Shown here one piece after another: positions 1-9,529 of a stretch of DNA of 64,000 nt. Within the stretch, counting starts at the first letter, position 1; each line of letters opens with the position of its first letter. Location of the stretch: the NCBI RefSeq assembly GCF_032884065.1, contig NC_088883.1:33358237-33422236 (forward strand), read 5' to 3'. The stretch is from Artemia franciscana (lineage: Eukaryota > Arthropoda > Branchiopoda > Anostraca > Artemiidae). The notes beneath the pieces are model-generated. The model saw nothing but the letters and a program-made list of their open reading frames with translations. It did not search any database and was not told where the DNA came from. Made by a program: the position numbers and the translations under genes.

Positions 1-437
1 TCTCAAAATCGTCTGATCAAAACTAAGAGAAAGCCATTTAGCCAAAAAAAGAATAAATGTGCAAATTTCATTTTAGTAATTTATGTACGGAGAGCCAAAA
101 TCAGACATGCATTAATTCAAAAACTTTCAGAAATTAAATTAAAAAAAACAAGTTTTTTTTAATGAAAGTAAGGAGCGACATTAAAACTTAAAACGAACAG
201 AAATTACTCCGTATATGAAAGGGGCTTTTCCTCCTCGACACCCCGCTCCTTGCGCTGAAGTTTGATTCTTTCTCGCAACTCTACTTTTTAAAACAATAAA
301 AAACTTTAGCGTAAGGAGCGGGGTGTCGAGGAGGAAAAGCCCCTTTCATACACGGAGTAATTTCTGTTCGTTTTAAGTTTTAATGTCGCTCCTTACTTTC
401 ATTAAAAAAAACTTGTTTTTTTTTATTTAATTCTATA
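1..437. repeat. Dispersed repeat with ~120-bp foldback arms
   Basis: Positions 141-264 and 301-424 are near-perfect reverse complements around a ~36-bp loop, so a transcript or single strand could form a long hairpin. The sequence from 1 to ~430 has a second, diverged copy in the same orientation at 35145-35565, and partial copies lie at 34740-34985 and 48640-48840. I see no coding potential. It behaves like a non-autonomous foldback or MITE-like repeat, but terminal duplications were not identified. Confidence 0.75.
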
Positions 438-1922
438 AAAAGGCAGAAAATGAAGAAAAAGATCTGTACAGGTTTTTTCTCATGAGTAGGCAACAGGGGC
501 GTCCCAAGCCTCTAATCATTAGGGGGGGGGGGAACTCGTCCATTTTACCTGGATCGCTACTTGATTTTCACCGAATTAAAAAAAGAAAAGAAGATTGGCC
601 TTTAAATATAATTTAATATGCAGAGATCGCATAATATTTGTACAATCATAATTAAAGAGAAATTCATCAAATTTTCATCCCCTTCTACTTTTGAACTATC
701 CAAGACAGCTCGCACTGGTATAAAAAAAGGTAAAAAAAACTTATCCAGTATCTTTGGGGGGGGGGAAGGTTTCAAGGAGAAGGACAAAAGAAACTTTAAA
801 AACAGTTTTCTATGAGGGCGATTGATTTCCGCTGGATGGTATTTTCTGCATTGGGTTTTTTTCCACGGTGAGGTATTTTTCATGGGGGGTATTTTCCGGG
901 GGGATAAACGCCCGCCACCAATGGATCATGTGGGGTAGCCTTAACTTTATAATGTACTGATAATCTAATAAATGGTAATATACTTGGACAAGAGTATTAA
1001 CTAAAGTAAGTAAATTGATATTTGCAAATATGACAAGTGATAAACAGATCGAAAGAACAATGAACGATAAAAAATGGATGGAGGTGACGGAATCACCGCA
1101 ATAATTAATTCCAAGGATTTGTCCCTCCACCCCACGGCCGGATATGATGGGCTTGTTTAACTCCTTTATTCTTGCCGGGCTTGTTTAAATTCTGTGATAA
1201 AAAGATATTTTATGCCTAAAAATATTGATTGTAAGCCGGAATGTCCACTGACATTCCGGCTACCTACCACTACCACTACCTCATCAGGTAGTGGTAGAGG
1301 CTTAGGAATTGGTGAGGCAGTTATCACCACAGAAATACCTCCACTGACAGATGCTATAATGATCGTAACATTGTCATCTCGCTCAAGCTTCTAAAACGGC
1401 GTAAACAAGTCTTGAAACAACGGCACGAATACACATTTCTGTACTTCTTCAAGATCGTTGTGATAACGACAAACATGATCTTTAAAATAGTCTTTATTTA
1501 TTTTAGCGTCTTGTTGACAGCATTTGACGGTCTTATGGTTGGGTTTGCTTACAAAACATTATGTTTCTTATCGGCACTTGACATTTTAAAGTAAATTTTA
1601 TATCATCCAAACTAATCGTGGTCTTACAAAACACGATTACGTTACTTAGAAGAAATGTAACTATCTATTTAATTCTACTTAGCCTTTCTTTTTAAACTGG
1701 TTTCAAACTAGCCGATTGACTGACAAAAATATAATCTAAAAAAAAAAAAAAATCTTGTATCCGAAGGCACTGAACACCAAAATTGGGGAAGATAAAGGGA
1801 AAGTATTTCCAACTCGTAAGAAGTTTCGAATGAGGAGTGGAAAAATTTACAGAACAGATTTAATGGGAGATAAAATTTTTGCAATATATAATTTTGAAAA
1901 TTCCTACCAAGTTGTCGCTGTA
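438..1922. repeat. Left arm of a 1.5-kb inverted repeat (partner 38958-40703)
   Basis: This segment reappears in reverse complement at 38958-40703, about 37 kb away. Matching landmarks include a CATGAGTAGGCAACAGG stretch near 480, a paired hairpin block near 1235-1300 and the inner boundary at GTTGTCGCTGTA near 1922. The two copies have diverged by substitutions and small indels. The right copy also contains an extra tandem ~240-bp unit. No convincing protein is encoded. It is either a dispersed element present twice in opposite orientation or the terminal repeats of something very large. Confidence 0.75.
1235..1260. other. Perfect hairpin, 11-bp stem and 4-nt loop
   Basis: GCCGGAATGTC at 1235-1245 is the exact reverse complement of 1250-1260, with loop CACT. 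A second stem of the ACTACC/GGTAGT type follows within 40 bp. Both are conserved in the inverted copy near 39580-39655, so the structure may matter for the element. Confidence 0.6.
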
Positions 1923-3000
1923 CTTGACAAATAAAAAGAACCTCCTTTTTAAATTTAAGAGAAGGTTTAAAACAGAGACAAAGAAAGGAGGGTACAGAAT
2001 AAGGATTGATGCCCGCGCCATTCCCGCCCCCCGGATCTGCCCCTGCGTCAGTCTACGGTAATATAATGGTCGCAGTAAAATGATCTTTTCTGACATTAGG
2101 TGGGTTAGTTTTAATATTCATGTTCAATAAAAATATAGGAAAAAGGTTTGTTCAAAGAAAATACAAAAAAATAATAAAAATAAAAATTACTTCACGTACT
2201 GCTGACAAAATGATCGTGTGCTATCAACAAACTATGATTCTTCTCTGCAAATTGTTGTATATCATTGAACTTAATCATTGAACACTTAACATGGGAAAGA
2301 TGGCAAGTTGATTTGGACCGGCGTGACCCCTTAATACTATAGTACAATGCTGTTGTGTTTTAGAAACATTATGTTGCTTAAATGGAGTAGAACTATTTTT
2401 TTACTTGCAAAATCCTAACTCACTCAAACCCTTTTTTCAGTAGGAAGTAATAAAATGTGCAGAGTCATTCTATAGACAAATTAGTACTTCTATTTAATTT
2501 TGAATATACAAATCCCTATAATCTTGGTAAAACCCTAATACATTTTCTGAAAATAGATTATTGACTCAGACTCTTATATTTTAGCAGTAACTTTGATACT
2601 CTTATTTAAAAAAAAAAATCAATTATTTACCTGACCCATTGCGTAAAATTTTTATCTTTAGCGATAGTTGCTAAAATCGTGAAATCGTGAAGTTCATCGA
2701 AGATATTCGTTTGTACTAATACATTCTGACTAATTAAATCATGCTTAAGTTATCTCTGAATTTTTTAAGTTTCCCTGAACTTCCCCGATACAAAGTTGGG
2801 CTCTCCAAAATCCTGATGAAACTTAACTTTAGGGATAATTAACGATTTATATTAAACGTTGCCGTCCATCTAGTTATGAACGTTCATTTTGGAAATTTCA
2901 AAAAAAAATGTCTGGTGGAGTATAGTGAAGCTCCGAAAACTTTGGGATAGTGCAAAGATATTTTATAAGAACTAACTCGGTGTAACGGTGTAACTATAGA
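1923..3000. other. AT-rich sequence without recognisable genes
   Basis: I see no open frame with protein-like composition, no RNA gene and no clear repeat boundary here. It has AT-rich, intergenic or intronic character. Confidence 0.5.
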
Positions 3001-3612
3001 CAAAATTCACTCAAATCTTTCCTGAAAACGAATTGCTTGGCAGCTCTGTCTCTTCCTTTTGACGCAACTGGTGATTTCAGCTTAAGAACTACGCAACTTT
3101 TCTCTTCTACACACGTCTCTTCAGTCCAGACAAGTTTTTGCCGTGATTTCTTCAACTACTTCTTTGGTTACTTTTCGTACAAAGCAACACAATCTGGTCT
3201 TGGATCAAAGCTTGACTAAGACAAAAATCAAAAATTGACATTTCTTCTTCTTCATATTGACATTTCTTCGTATCGACATTTCTTCTTCTTCATCGTTGCT
3301 TCCAACATGGAGCAAATTTTCAGAACTTTCAGCATATCCGACAGATTACACCTCGCCAAGTTCTGAGAGTTGCCCGAGATCCAGTCTCTTAACTTCTTTC
3401 CCCTTTTTCATGATTTCTTGTATCTTCACTTTCTTCGAATCCCCGTTGGTTTTCTTGGCATTTACTTTTCTTTATTTTTCTTCTCTCTCCCTAGATGCTT
3501 CTTCAATTACGTCCTTCACGGGCGTGCTTATGAGGATTGAGTTTGCCACCTCTTTTTCTTCTTTTGTTTGTTGTTTTTCTATTGTTGATCAAAGAGGGTG
3601 GGGAAACTGATT
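3001..3612 (-). pseudogene. Possible decayed Lys/Glu-rich coding remnant
   Basis: Reading the - strand gives stretches of protein-like, Lys/Glu/Ser-rich sequence (for example around an acidic DEEEEM run near 3290). They are interrupted by stops and at least one frameshift. I cannot assign a family. It may be an old exon or simply GAA-rich repeat sequence, and the call is weak. Confidence 0.2.
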
Positions 3613-3699
3613 ATCCCTAATTATTGGGGAGAACGCGATAGCTATATGATCAACCCATTTTAGCAGCAAAAGTTACAATTTTTTGTTCCGAAAATAAAT

Positions 3700-4095
3700 T
3701 TCAGTAAGGATGGTGGATACAGTGAAGATTTTAAAAGTAGAAAAGCCAAAACCAAGGTTTTTTTGCAGTTCAAACAAGTTCGGAACAATAGGAAGATGTT
3801 TGCAAACCAGAACTAGGATATTAGAAGCTTCAGTGATTACAGGTAGTCAGGCAATGTTCTGAAGCGTGGGGGCTTCTGAAGAGGGAAAAGGATTTATTAG
3901 ATGCTTTCTAGAGAAATTGTCTACAGATTCTTTGGCTACGCGTCTTACTGACTGTATTTCAAACCCTAAGATGTATAAAAAATTTAGCTTTATCCCATTC
4001 TCTTGGGGTATAACGAAAGAAAAATTGAGACCACTAGGATACGTTATGCAGATAAAGGATTTTCACGGATACCCTTTTTTGGCCAACCATCTAGG
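3700..4095 (+). pseudogene. LINE reverse transcriptase C-terminal fragment (dead)
   Basis: The broken frame resembles the C-terminal region of the LINE at 37195-38290. Shared landmarks are an SxDFKSRxAK-like stretch, an RNNRKM segment, a TRLTDCISN motif and a KEKLRPLGYV/LANHLGG ending. Stops and frameshifts occur throughout. It is a 5'-truncated non-LTR retrotransposon copy without the catalytic YADD region. Family assignment comes from matching the second copy in this window. Confidence 0.6.
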
Positions 4096-4321
4096 GGGAA
4101 ATAAAGAGCAGCTGATCCCTGAGTCTTATAAAAGGCGGTAGTAAGGAAACAACAAACGAAAACCAAGACTTTTTGAGAAGGTATTAAAATGGTCTTTAAA
4201 TAGCTTGGGGTGGATATTGCTGTGTCATCTTTCGACAATCTACATGCCCAAAGCTTATTTTGATTTAGTTCAGAATTCGCCTCCATATCCCATAAAAAAT
4301 TCACCTCAATACCCATAACTT

Positions 4322-4372
4322 GTGTAGTAGTAGCAATAGTTGCAGTAGCAGTAGTAACATTAGTAGCAGTAT
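4322..4372. repeat. TAG/CAG trinucleotide-rich tract
   Basis: An imperfect run of TAG, CAG and TTG triplets lies ~230 bp downstream of the LINE fragment. A similar tract lies at 62200-62275 and a clean (TAG)n follows the LINE at 38270. It could be the degenerate tail of a retrotransposon. Confidence 0.4.
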
Positions 4373-4425
4373 GCACAAAGCAACTTTAGTTTTCTTCATC
4401 ATTCCCCCCAAAACACGCTGAAAGT

Positions 4426-4830
4426 TCAACTTGGTGCCATAACTTGTGTATTTACATATGCATGCATTTCATCTTGCATATCTACCACTACCGCTTCTTT
4501 ACTTGATAATGCACCTTCAGAACTTACTTTAGGTCCTCGAGCTTTACGAGGACCTCGAGCTTTACCTATGGTCAGGATTTCTAGACTACGGATAAAACAA
4601 CAATATAAGCAAGGCAATACACATACACCGCAAACAATAATGATCCAGACCAAAACTGTCCCAGAAAATGGAAGGGTAGGGCAATTACACACAGCAGCAT
4701 ATAGATTTGAATTTGCCTTTATATGTGCTATAGTTTCGGTTTCCTTCCAATCTTCTGGTTCACAAATTGCAATGCTGATCACAAACAATATACTCATTAA
4801 TTTTAGAATTATTTTGGAATTAAAAACCAT
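4426..4830 (-). CDS. Small secreted/type I-like single-pass membrane protein, 134 aa
   Basis: This is an uninterrupted ATG-to-stop frame. Residues 1-23 have signal-peptide character: a Lys-containing start, then a hydrophobic core and a small residue near Ala-Ile-Cys. Residues ~57-80 form a strongly hydrophobic segment ending in a cysteine cluster (CLYCC) typical of palmitoylated juxtamembrane sites. The C-terminal ~50 residues are polar, with two near-identical KARGP blocks and an acidic stretch. The predicted layout is a short extracellular part, one membrane pass and a cytoplasmic tail. A TATAAAAAA stretch lies only ~30 bp upstream of the ATG (about 4860-4870), which leaves almost no leader, so the true first exon could lie elsewhere. 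I do not recognise a family. A chance ORF cannot be excluded. Confidence 0.45.
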   Translation of the reverse strand: MVFNSKIILKLMSILFVISIAICEPEDWKETETIAHIKANSNLYAAVCNCPTLPFSGTVLVWIIIVCGVCVLPCLYCCFIRSLEILTIGKARGPRKARGPKVSSEGALSSKEAVVVDMQDEMHAYVNTQVMAPS

Positions 4831-5277
4831 AACCTATTGTTTTCCTAAGATTCAATTATTTTTTATATTCGCTCACGTATTGTAGTCAAGTGTTGATTAG
4901 TTAAAACCTAGGAAAAAGTATAACTAATTTAGAAATTGTCACGTACTTTTCTAGTTTAAATTAAAAATTAAATTATTGTGCAGACACCATAAATATTTTT
5001 GCAGTTTATACGATAACTTTAGCGATCTTAATGTCGAAAGATATATGTGGATATATAATGCATTTACGTATTATGTCATTTATGATTACAGCCTACGATT
5101 CTGAGGTCATCATTCATCCAGCTTGTACAATCAAATGTAGTATTTTGTAAAAAGGGATTCTATTATAAAAACTTATTTTTATTACAAAGGGCACTAGATG
5201 TGGAAGTTTTCTTTAAAAGGATAATTAACTAGACCGATCCCATAAACATTTTGTTTAGTGTATTAAATTTATTATCA
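4831..5277. other. AT-rich spacer with a short dispersed repeat
   Basis: No gene is seen. Positions ~4960-5020 match ~57760-57825 (shared ATAAATATTTTT and AACTTTAGCGAT), indicating an old dispersed repeat. The segment ends at A5277, the 5' insertion base of the next Helitron. Confidence 0.4.
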
Positions 5278-5386
5278 TCTTCTATATATATAAAAATAAG
5301 TTGTCTGTGTGTCAAGTGACGTCACTATCCGCATATGACGTCTGAATTATTTCATCACATACCAATTCAAAAACGAATGTATTCAA

Positions 5387-5629
5387 GCCGAAGTAGCTCA
5401 GTTATGTAACTACCTGTGTTGGCGCAGTGGGTTTGACCTTAGCGTGGTAATACGGGACCCAGAGATCGAACCATTTTGCAGGAATGCACTACAGGGCCGA
5501 CGAAGGGACCTTAGTAGTCAAGAAGCGTCGTTAATCCGATACAAATACAAATACAGTAGCTCAGTTGGTAAAGGGTTATGTTCCAGGTTCTAGGTCCGAG
5601 AGGTTCCGGGTTCGAACCTTGGCTTTAGC
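5387..5629 (+). other. tRNA-like cassette, interrupted by a SINE
   Basis: The halves at 5387-5403 and 5567-5629 together form an ~80-nt tRNA-like unit. The ends GCCGAAG and CTTTAGC pair as an acceptor stem with one mismatch. There is an A-box-like AGTAGCTCAGTTGG, a B-box-like GGGTTCGAACC, and a pairing T arm. I cannot identify a convincing anticodon arm. Related copies occur at 5943, 21761, 21995 and 31963, always inside Helitron bodies. It is probably a captured tRNA or SINE head rather than a functional tRNA gene. Confidence 0.65.
5404..5554 (+). mobile_element. tRNA-derived SINE with 12-bp target-site duplication
   Basis: The 151-bp insert is flanked by exact direct repeats AGTAGCTCAGTT at 5392-5403 and 5555-5566. 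Inside are an A-box-like TGGCGCAGTGGG and a B-box-like GATCGAACC. The insert ends in a short AATACAAATAC tail, as expected for a SINE moved by LINE machinery. The duplicated target is the A box of the tRNA-like cassette. The uninterrupted cassettes elsewhere in the window show the empty site. Confidence 0.85.
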
Positions 5630-6365
5630 ATTAATACAAAAGAAGAAAAAAAACTAAGAAAGATAAAAACTAAAAAAAAAACTAAAAAGAAAATACTAAA
5701 AAAACTAAAAAAAAACTAAAAAAAGGGTAAAAAACTAAAAACTAAAAAACCAAAAAAAAACTTAAAAAAGGTAAAAACTACAAAAAAACTAAAAAGAAAA
5801 CTAAAAAACTAAAAACTAATAAAAAAACTTAAAAAACTAAAAAAAACTAAAAACTGAAAAAGAAAAAAAACTAAAAAAAGGAAAAAAACTGACAAATAAA
5901 GGAGAAAAAGAAAACTAAAAAAAAAAAGGTAAATGTATTCAAACCGAAGTAGGTGAGTTGGTAAAGCGTTATGTTCCAGGTTCTAGGTCCGAGAGGCTCC
6001 AGTTTCGAACCTTGGGTTTAGCATTAATACAAAAGAAGAAAAAAAAAACTAAAAAAGCTAAAAAACTAAAAAAAACTAAAAAAAAAGGTAAAAAAGAAAA
6101 AAAAATAAAAAAAATAAAAAAAGGGTAAAAACAGCAAAAAAACTAAAAATAAAAAAAAATAAAAACTAATAAGAAAAACTAAAAACTGAAAAAGAAAAAA
6201 ACTAAAAAAAGGAAAAAAACTGAAAAATAAAGGAGAAAAAGAAAAAAAAAAAGGTAAAAACTACAAAAAAAAACTAAAAAGAAAAAGAAAAAAACTAAAA
6301 AGCTAAAAAATAGGTAAGAACCAAAAAAAAAACTAAAAAGAAAAAAAGGAAAGAAATAAAAATTT
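5630..6365 (+). repeat. A-rich block of AAAAACTAAAAAA-type units
   Basis: Low-complexity sequence made of A runs broken by CT, GG, GT and AC, such as AAAACTAAAAAAGGTAAAAA. It is interrupted by a tRNA-like cassette at 5943-6022. The same block follows the tRNA-like or deleted cassette in most non-autonomous Helitrons here (21840, 24300, 26815, 29090). The asymmetry between strands (G and C sparse, no T runs) is striking. Confidence 0.8.
5943..6022 (+). other. Second tRNA-like cassette
   Basis: An 80-nt unit like the one at 5387, with altered box A (AGTAGGTGAGTTGG) and box B (GTTTCGAACC). It is followed by the same GCATTAATACAAAAGAAG junction into A-rich sequence. Two cassettes in one element suggest tandem duplication of the cassette plus A-rich block. 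Confidence 0.55.
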
Positions 6366-6394
6366 ATTTCATCCTATACCAATTCAAAAACGAA

Positions 6395-6625
6395 TGTATA
6401 TACAGACCGGGACACAGGGAATATAAATGACGACCGGGACACTCAAAGAGAAAATAAAGACTGGGACACCGGGACACAAATAACGACTGGGACGTGTGTG
6501 TCGACTGACGTCATGTTTGTCGACTATAAATGACGACTTGGACACAGGGACACAACTACAACGGGGACGCCGGGGGGAACAGGGGGATATATAAATGACG
6601 ATGGGGACACAGGGAATGTTTGATT
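6395..6625 (+). repeat. GACCGGGACAC minisatellite
   Basis: Degenerate tandem units of the type GACGACCGGGACACAGGGAATATAAAT. The same family occurs at 24890-25930, 28148-28555, 30268-30580 and 31077-31330, and inverted at 8775-8950, 23335-23740 and 31330-31650. It always lies between the A-rich block and the helicase fragment. Confidence 0.8.
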
Positions 6626-6627
6626 AG

Positions 6628-6812
6628 CAATCAACATCAACAAAGCTCAAGGGCAATCATTAGAATAATGAGGTATAGAGCTGAATACGGATTGTTTTTC
6701 CAATGGACAATTATATGTTGCATGTTCAAGAGTCGGTAAACCTGACAATTATTTATATGTACAGACAATGGGACAGCGAAGAATGTTGTATATTTGCAAG
6801 TTTTACGTAGTT
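6628..6812 (+). pseudogene. Helicase 3'-end fragment carried by the Helitron
   Basis: The fragment corresponds to the Pif1-like helicase C-terminus, from the ITINKAQGQS motif through the ACSRVG motif to the stop. The codon for Cys before Gly-Ile (TGT in the Rep-helicase copies) is TGA here. A frameshift in the TDC(F)SHGQ region is also present. Five further copies in the window share this layout. Confidence 0.75.
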
Positions 6813-6845
6813 AAAAACATATATATATACATATATATATATATA

Positions 6846-7003
6846 CTAGCTGTTGGGGTGGCGCTTCGCACCACCCCAACACCTAGTAGGTGGGGCGCTT
6901 CGCGCCCCCCCCCCCCCAAGCCCCCCGCGCGCGTAAGTCGTTACGCGCCACATTAGTTACGCGTTATTGTAGTTGTGTCCCTGTGTCCCACCTGTGAATA
7001 TAG
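6846..7003 (-). other. Helitron 3' terminus with double hairpin
   Basis: Reading the - strand: CACAGGTGGGACACAGGG, then GCGCGTAA repeats, a C-rich/G-rich stem with a GCGCGAAGCGC-type core, and a second, longer stem (TTGGGGTGG...CCACCCCAA) just before CTAG. The hairpin followed by CTRR is the classical Helitron terminator. Two stems in series is more than the usual single one. Confidence 0.85.
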
Positions 7004-7057
7004 ATAGATTTATATATGTGTTTCAAACTACGTAAAAATTGCGAATATACAACATTT

Positions 7058-7235
7058 TTGGCTTTCCCACTACTGGGAGCTTTCCGTTTCCAATTGCCAG
7101 CGATTGATCTGAAAATGTTTGACCAGAGTCATCGTTTTGCAATCGGACACGCATATTTGTAGTTAATTTTAATATTTTTACGTGTGCCCATAAATTAGAA
7201 TTTTTCAGCCAAGCATTCATTTCGTCTGCAGGAGT
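7058..7235 (-). pseudogene. Relocated helicase internal segment
   Basis: This ~177-bp piece encodes the helicase stretch from DEMNAWLKNSN to GNGKLPV, which lies just after motif III. It is placed within the 3' tail of the element, between two copies of the TTTTTACGTAGTTT junction. The same region is missing from the main helicase body at 7407-8423, so a segment moved within the element. Confidence 0.7.
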
Positions 7236-7406
7236 TAAACTACGTAAAAATTGCAAATATACAACATTCTTGGCTTTCCCATTGTCTGTGCATATAGAAA
7301 GCCGTATGCACTAATAATGACGTCATATGCAAACGCTCTTTTTACAAACATGCATACACACAACTTGTTTTTATATAGATAGATAGATAGATAGATACAA
7401 TACAAA

Positions 7407-8770
7407 TTAACTGCGTAAAACTTGCGAATATACAACATTCTTCGCTGTCCAATTGTCGCTGCATATAAATAGATTGTCAGGTTTACCGACCCTCGAACAT
7501 GCAACGTACAATTGTCCATGGGAAAAACAATCAGTATTAAGATCTATACCACATTTTTCTAATGATTGACCTTGAGCTTTGTTAATGGTGATTGCAAATG
7601 CTAATCGAATTGGGAATTGCAATCTTTTAAGTTTTCCATTGTTTTTTTTTTTTACGGCAAGTCGCGTGCCATTGCAAAGCTTTGGTGGGTTGATATTTCT
7701 TAAAAGTATTATTGGTACGCCTATTTTTAGTTGTAGCACGTGTGGTGGAAACCCTGAAAGATCTATGGAATTTAAAAATTCAGATGGATAATTAACCGCT
7801 TCATTTGGTTCCAAAACTGTGTCGACTGACTTGCAAAGGACTGCCTGGTCTCGAATCTTGGTCAAAACAATATTGTTGATTTCGAGGACGTCTATATTTT
7901 TGGGTGCGAGAATCGCTCTTTCACTTAGCCATTTATTATTTTTATAATTTTTTAGAATATTCGGAAATACTTTTTCAATCAATTCATTTTTGGACGTCTC
8001 TAAATTACAGAAATCAACAGGTAGTTGTATACGTCCTGAAATTGAGTCTAACGTATCATAAATGTCTTTTTGTTCCGACGTTAACTTGGAAATGTTATTT
8101 TGTACATACGACAATAGATCACTCGTACTGTAACTTTGTTCACGATCCAATTCTACACATGTCGAAACAGCAGCGATACGGTTAGGTGAAGGCATTCCCA
8201 AATCCTGAAGAGGTTTGTTTGCCATACGTACGCACAAATCTTCTATAATAACTAAAGTGTAGTTATAAATTTCTGATGTAAAATCAAAAGTCATATCTGA
8301 CGTCTCTAACTGTTTTCGATGGAGTATATCTTCGGACATTTTTGACTTATATTTTTCCCATAACTCTGTAGGAGCTGATGGAGAGCAAGTGCACGAATTT
8401 GACTTGGGGTTGACGTTTCGCACGCATCATTGATGCAGTTATCCCAGTGTTGGTCATTCTCCAATAAATTCAGAGCTTGGCATGCCCTACGGTAAGTGTC
8501 ATATATAGTACCGTTTACAGTTCTCAAATACTCAAAGGATGTCAGACCGGGTACATTCACCAAAAGCAGGCGCAGAAAGAAGCATTCATGTTGATTGAGG
8601 TGAACGGTGTAGAGTCTTCCTATCGTGGTATATTTGAAGATGGTAGATTGGCCGTAAACCCACTGGTTATCTACTTCGATGGTGGTACCGTTGCCATTGT
8701 AGGTTCTTCAGTCACTTTACAATTAGAAATTTCTCTTTCAACGGTCTTCTTACAATTAAAAATTTGTCTT
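7407..8770 (-). pseudogene. Pif1-like helicase of Helitron, internally deleted
   Basis: Residue order on the - strand matches the helicase at 16385-18659. It starts with an N-terminal SFEYLRTVNGT region (near 8540), has a frameshifted junction near 8400, and then an open stretch of 338 codons to 7407. Motifs I to III are missing: the frame jumps from EQKDIYDT straight to DSISGRIQ. The C-terminal ITINKAQGQS and VACSRVG motifs are intact. Near 8680 a remnant of Rep (GTTIEVDNQW-like) is fused to the helicase N-terminus by another deletion. It lacks an ATPase core and is not functional. Confidence 0.8.
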
Positions 8771-8774
8771 TGAA

Positions 8775-8950
8775 CGATATTTTTAAATACCTGTGTCCTG
8801 GTCGTCATTTATATTCCCTGTGTCCCGGTCGTCATTTGTGTCCCGGTATCCCAGTCTGTAATTTCTCTTTGAGTGTCCCGGTCGTTATTTATATTTCCTC
8901 TGTCCCGGTCGTCATTTGTGTCCCGGTCTGTAATTTCTCTTTGAGTGTTT
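8775..8950 (-). repeat. Minisatellite, - orientation
   Basis: Units of CCGGTCGTCATTTATATTCCC type, the reverse complement of the GACCGGGACAC minisatellite. It lies between the Rep remnant and a T-rich block in the nested Helitron. Confidence 0.75.
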
Positions 8951-9011
8951 TTTCTTTTTAGTATTTTTTAGTTTTTTACATTTTTTCTTTTTTCAGTTTT
9001 CTTTTTCTTCT

Positions 9012-9362
9012 TTAATTTTCAGATTCACTATGAAATACATATCGCCGAACCTTTGTTTTTTTAACTAAAATCTGGTAGGCATTGATGACCTTATCCAAGT
9101 CAAAATCCCAAACCCAATCATCATCGCTATCATTTTCTGTTTTGATATGTTTTGACTCTCGCTGTCCAGGTGGATCTTCATCTAACTGCGCGGTTTTGCG
9201 TTCTTTAGCCTCAAGCCTGTTTCCTTGCTGTTCTTTTGATTCCTCGGTACGCTTTCTTTTCTGACTTTCTCTATCAGCAGCAAGTTTTTTGGCATAGACT
9301 CTTTGAGCATCTTCATCGGTTTTTGCCATTGTAAGTTCATCAGTCATTTTAAACTTAAACAT
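9012..9362 (-). CDS. Helitron ORF1-like protein with a novel acidic C-terminus, 116 aa
   Basis: The first ~50 residues match ORF1 of the Helitron at 12191 (FKMTDELTMA, then EDAQRVYAKKLAADRES and one to two Lys/Arg/Glu-rich repeat units). The rest does not: an acidic DSDDDWVWDFDLD segment and a basic end with KKTKVRRYVF. The frame is intact although the element's other genes are broken. Three possibilities are a captured host exon fused to ORF1, a rearranged ORF1, or chance preservation. It lies 135-165 bp inside the 5' end, downstream of TGACGTCA palindromes that could act as promoter elements. Function unknown. Confidence 0.5.
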   Translation of the reverse strand: MFKFKMTDELTMAKTDEDAQRVYAKKLAADRESQKRKRTEESKEQQGNRLEAKERKTAQLDEDPPGQRESKHIKTENDSDDDWVWDFDLDKVINAYQILVKKTKVRRYVFHSESEN

Positions 9363-9529
9363 TAATAGATTTCTACGTGAACATATATGTCTTAAATATC
9401 TTTAATGACGTCACCGTCATAGCAAAAATGACGACAACTAACTTCATGACGTCAGTCGACACAGAAATATGACGTCACCTGATCCACAGACAGACATCTT
9501 ATTTTTATATATATAGATAGATAGATATA

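Larger units (their letters stand above)
6846..9525 (-). mobile_element. Rearranged Rep-helicase Helitron nested in another Helitron
   Basis: The - strand 3' end is CTAG at 6849-6846 followed by T. The 5' end is TC at 9525-9524 preceded by A, with the TCTATCTATC...TATAAAAATAAG head. Removing it rejoins the host (AT)n tract to the TTCACAGGTGGG tail, so this is a precise nested insertion between A and T. The 2,680-bp element contains one intact ORF (9012-9362), a minisatellite and a heavily deleted helicase. Rep is reduced to a few codons near 8680. Confidence 0.9.

Noticed and set aside
3257..3610. Ser/Phe-rich + strand frame of 117 codons
   Set aside because: Composition reflects a GAA-rich opposite strand. 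The - strand reading is listed only as a weak remnant.
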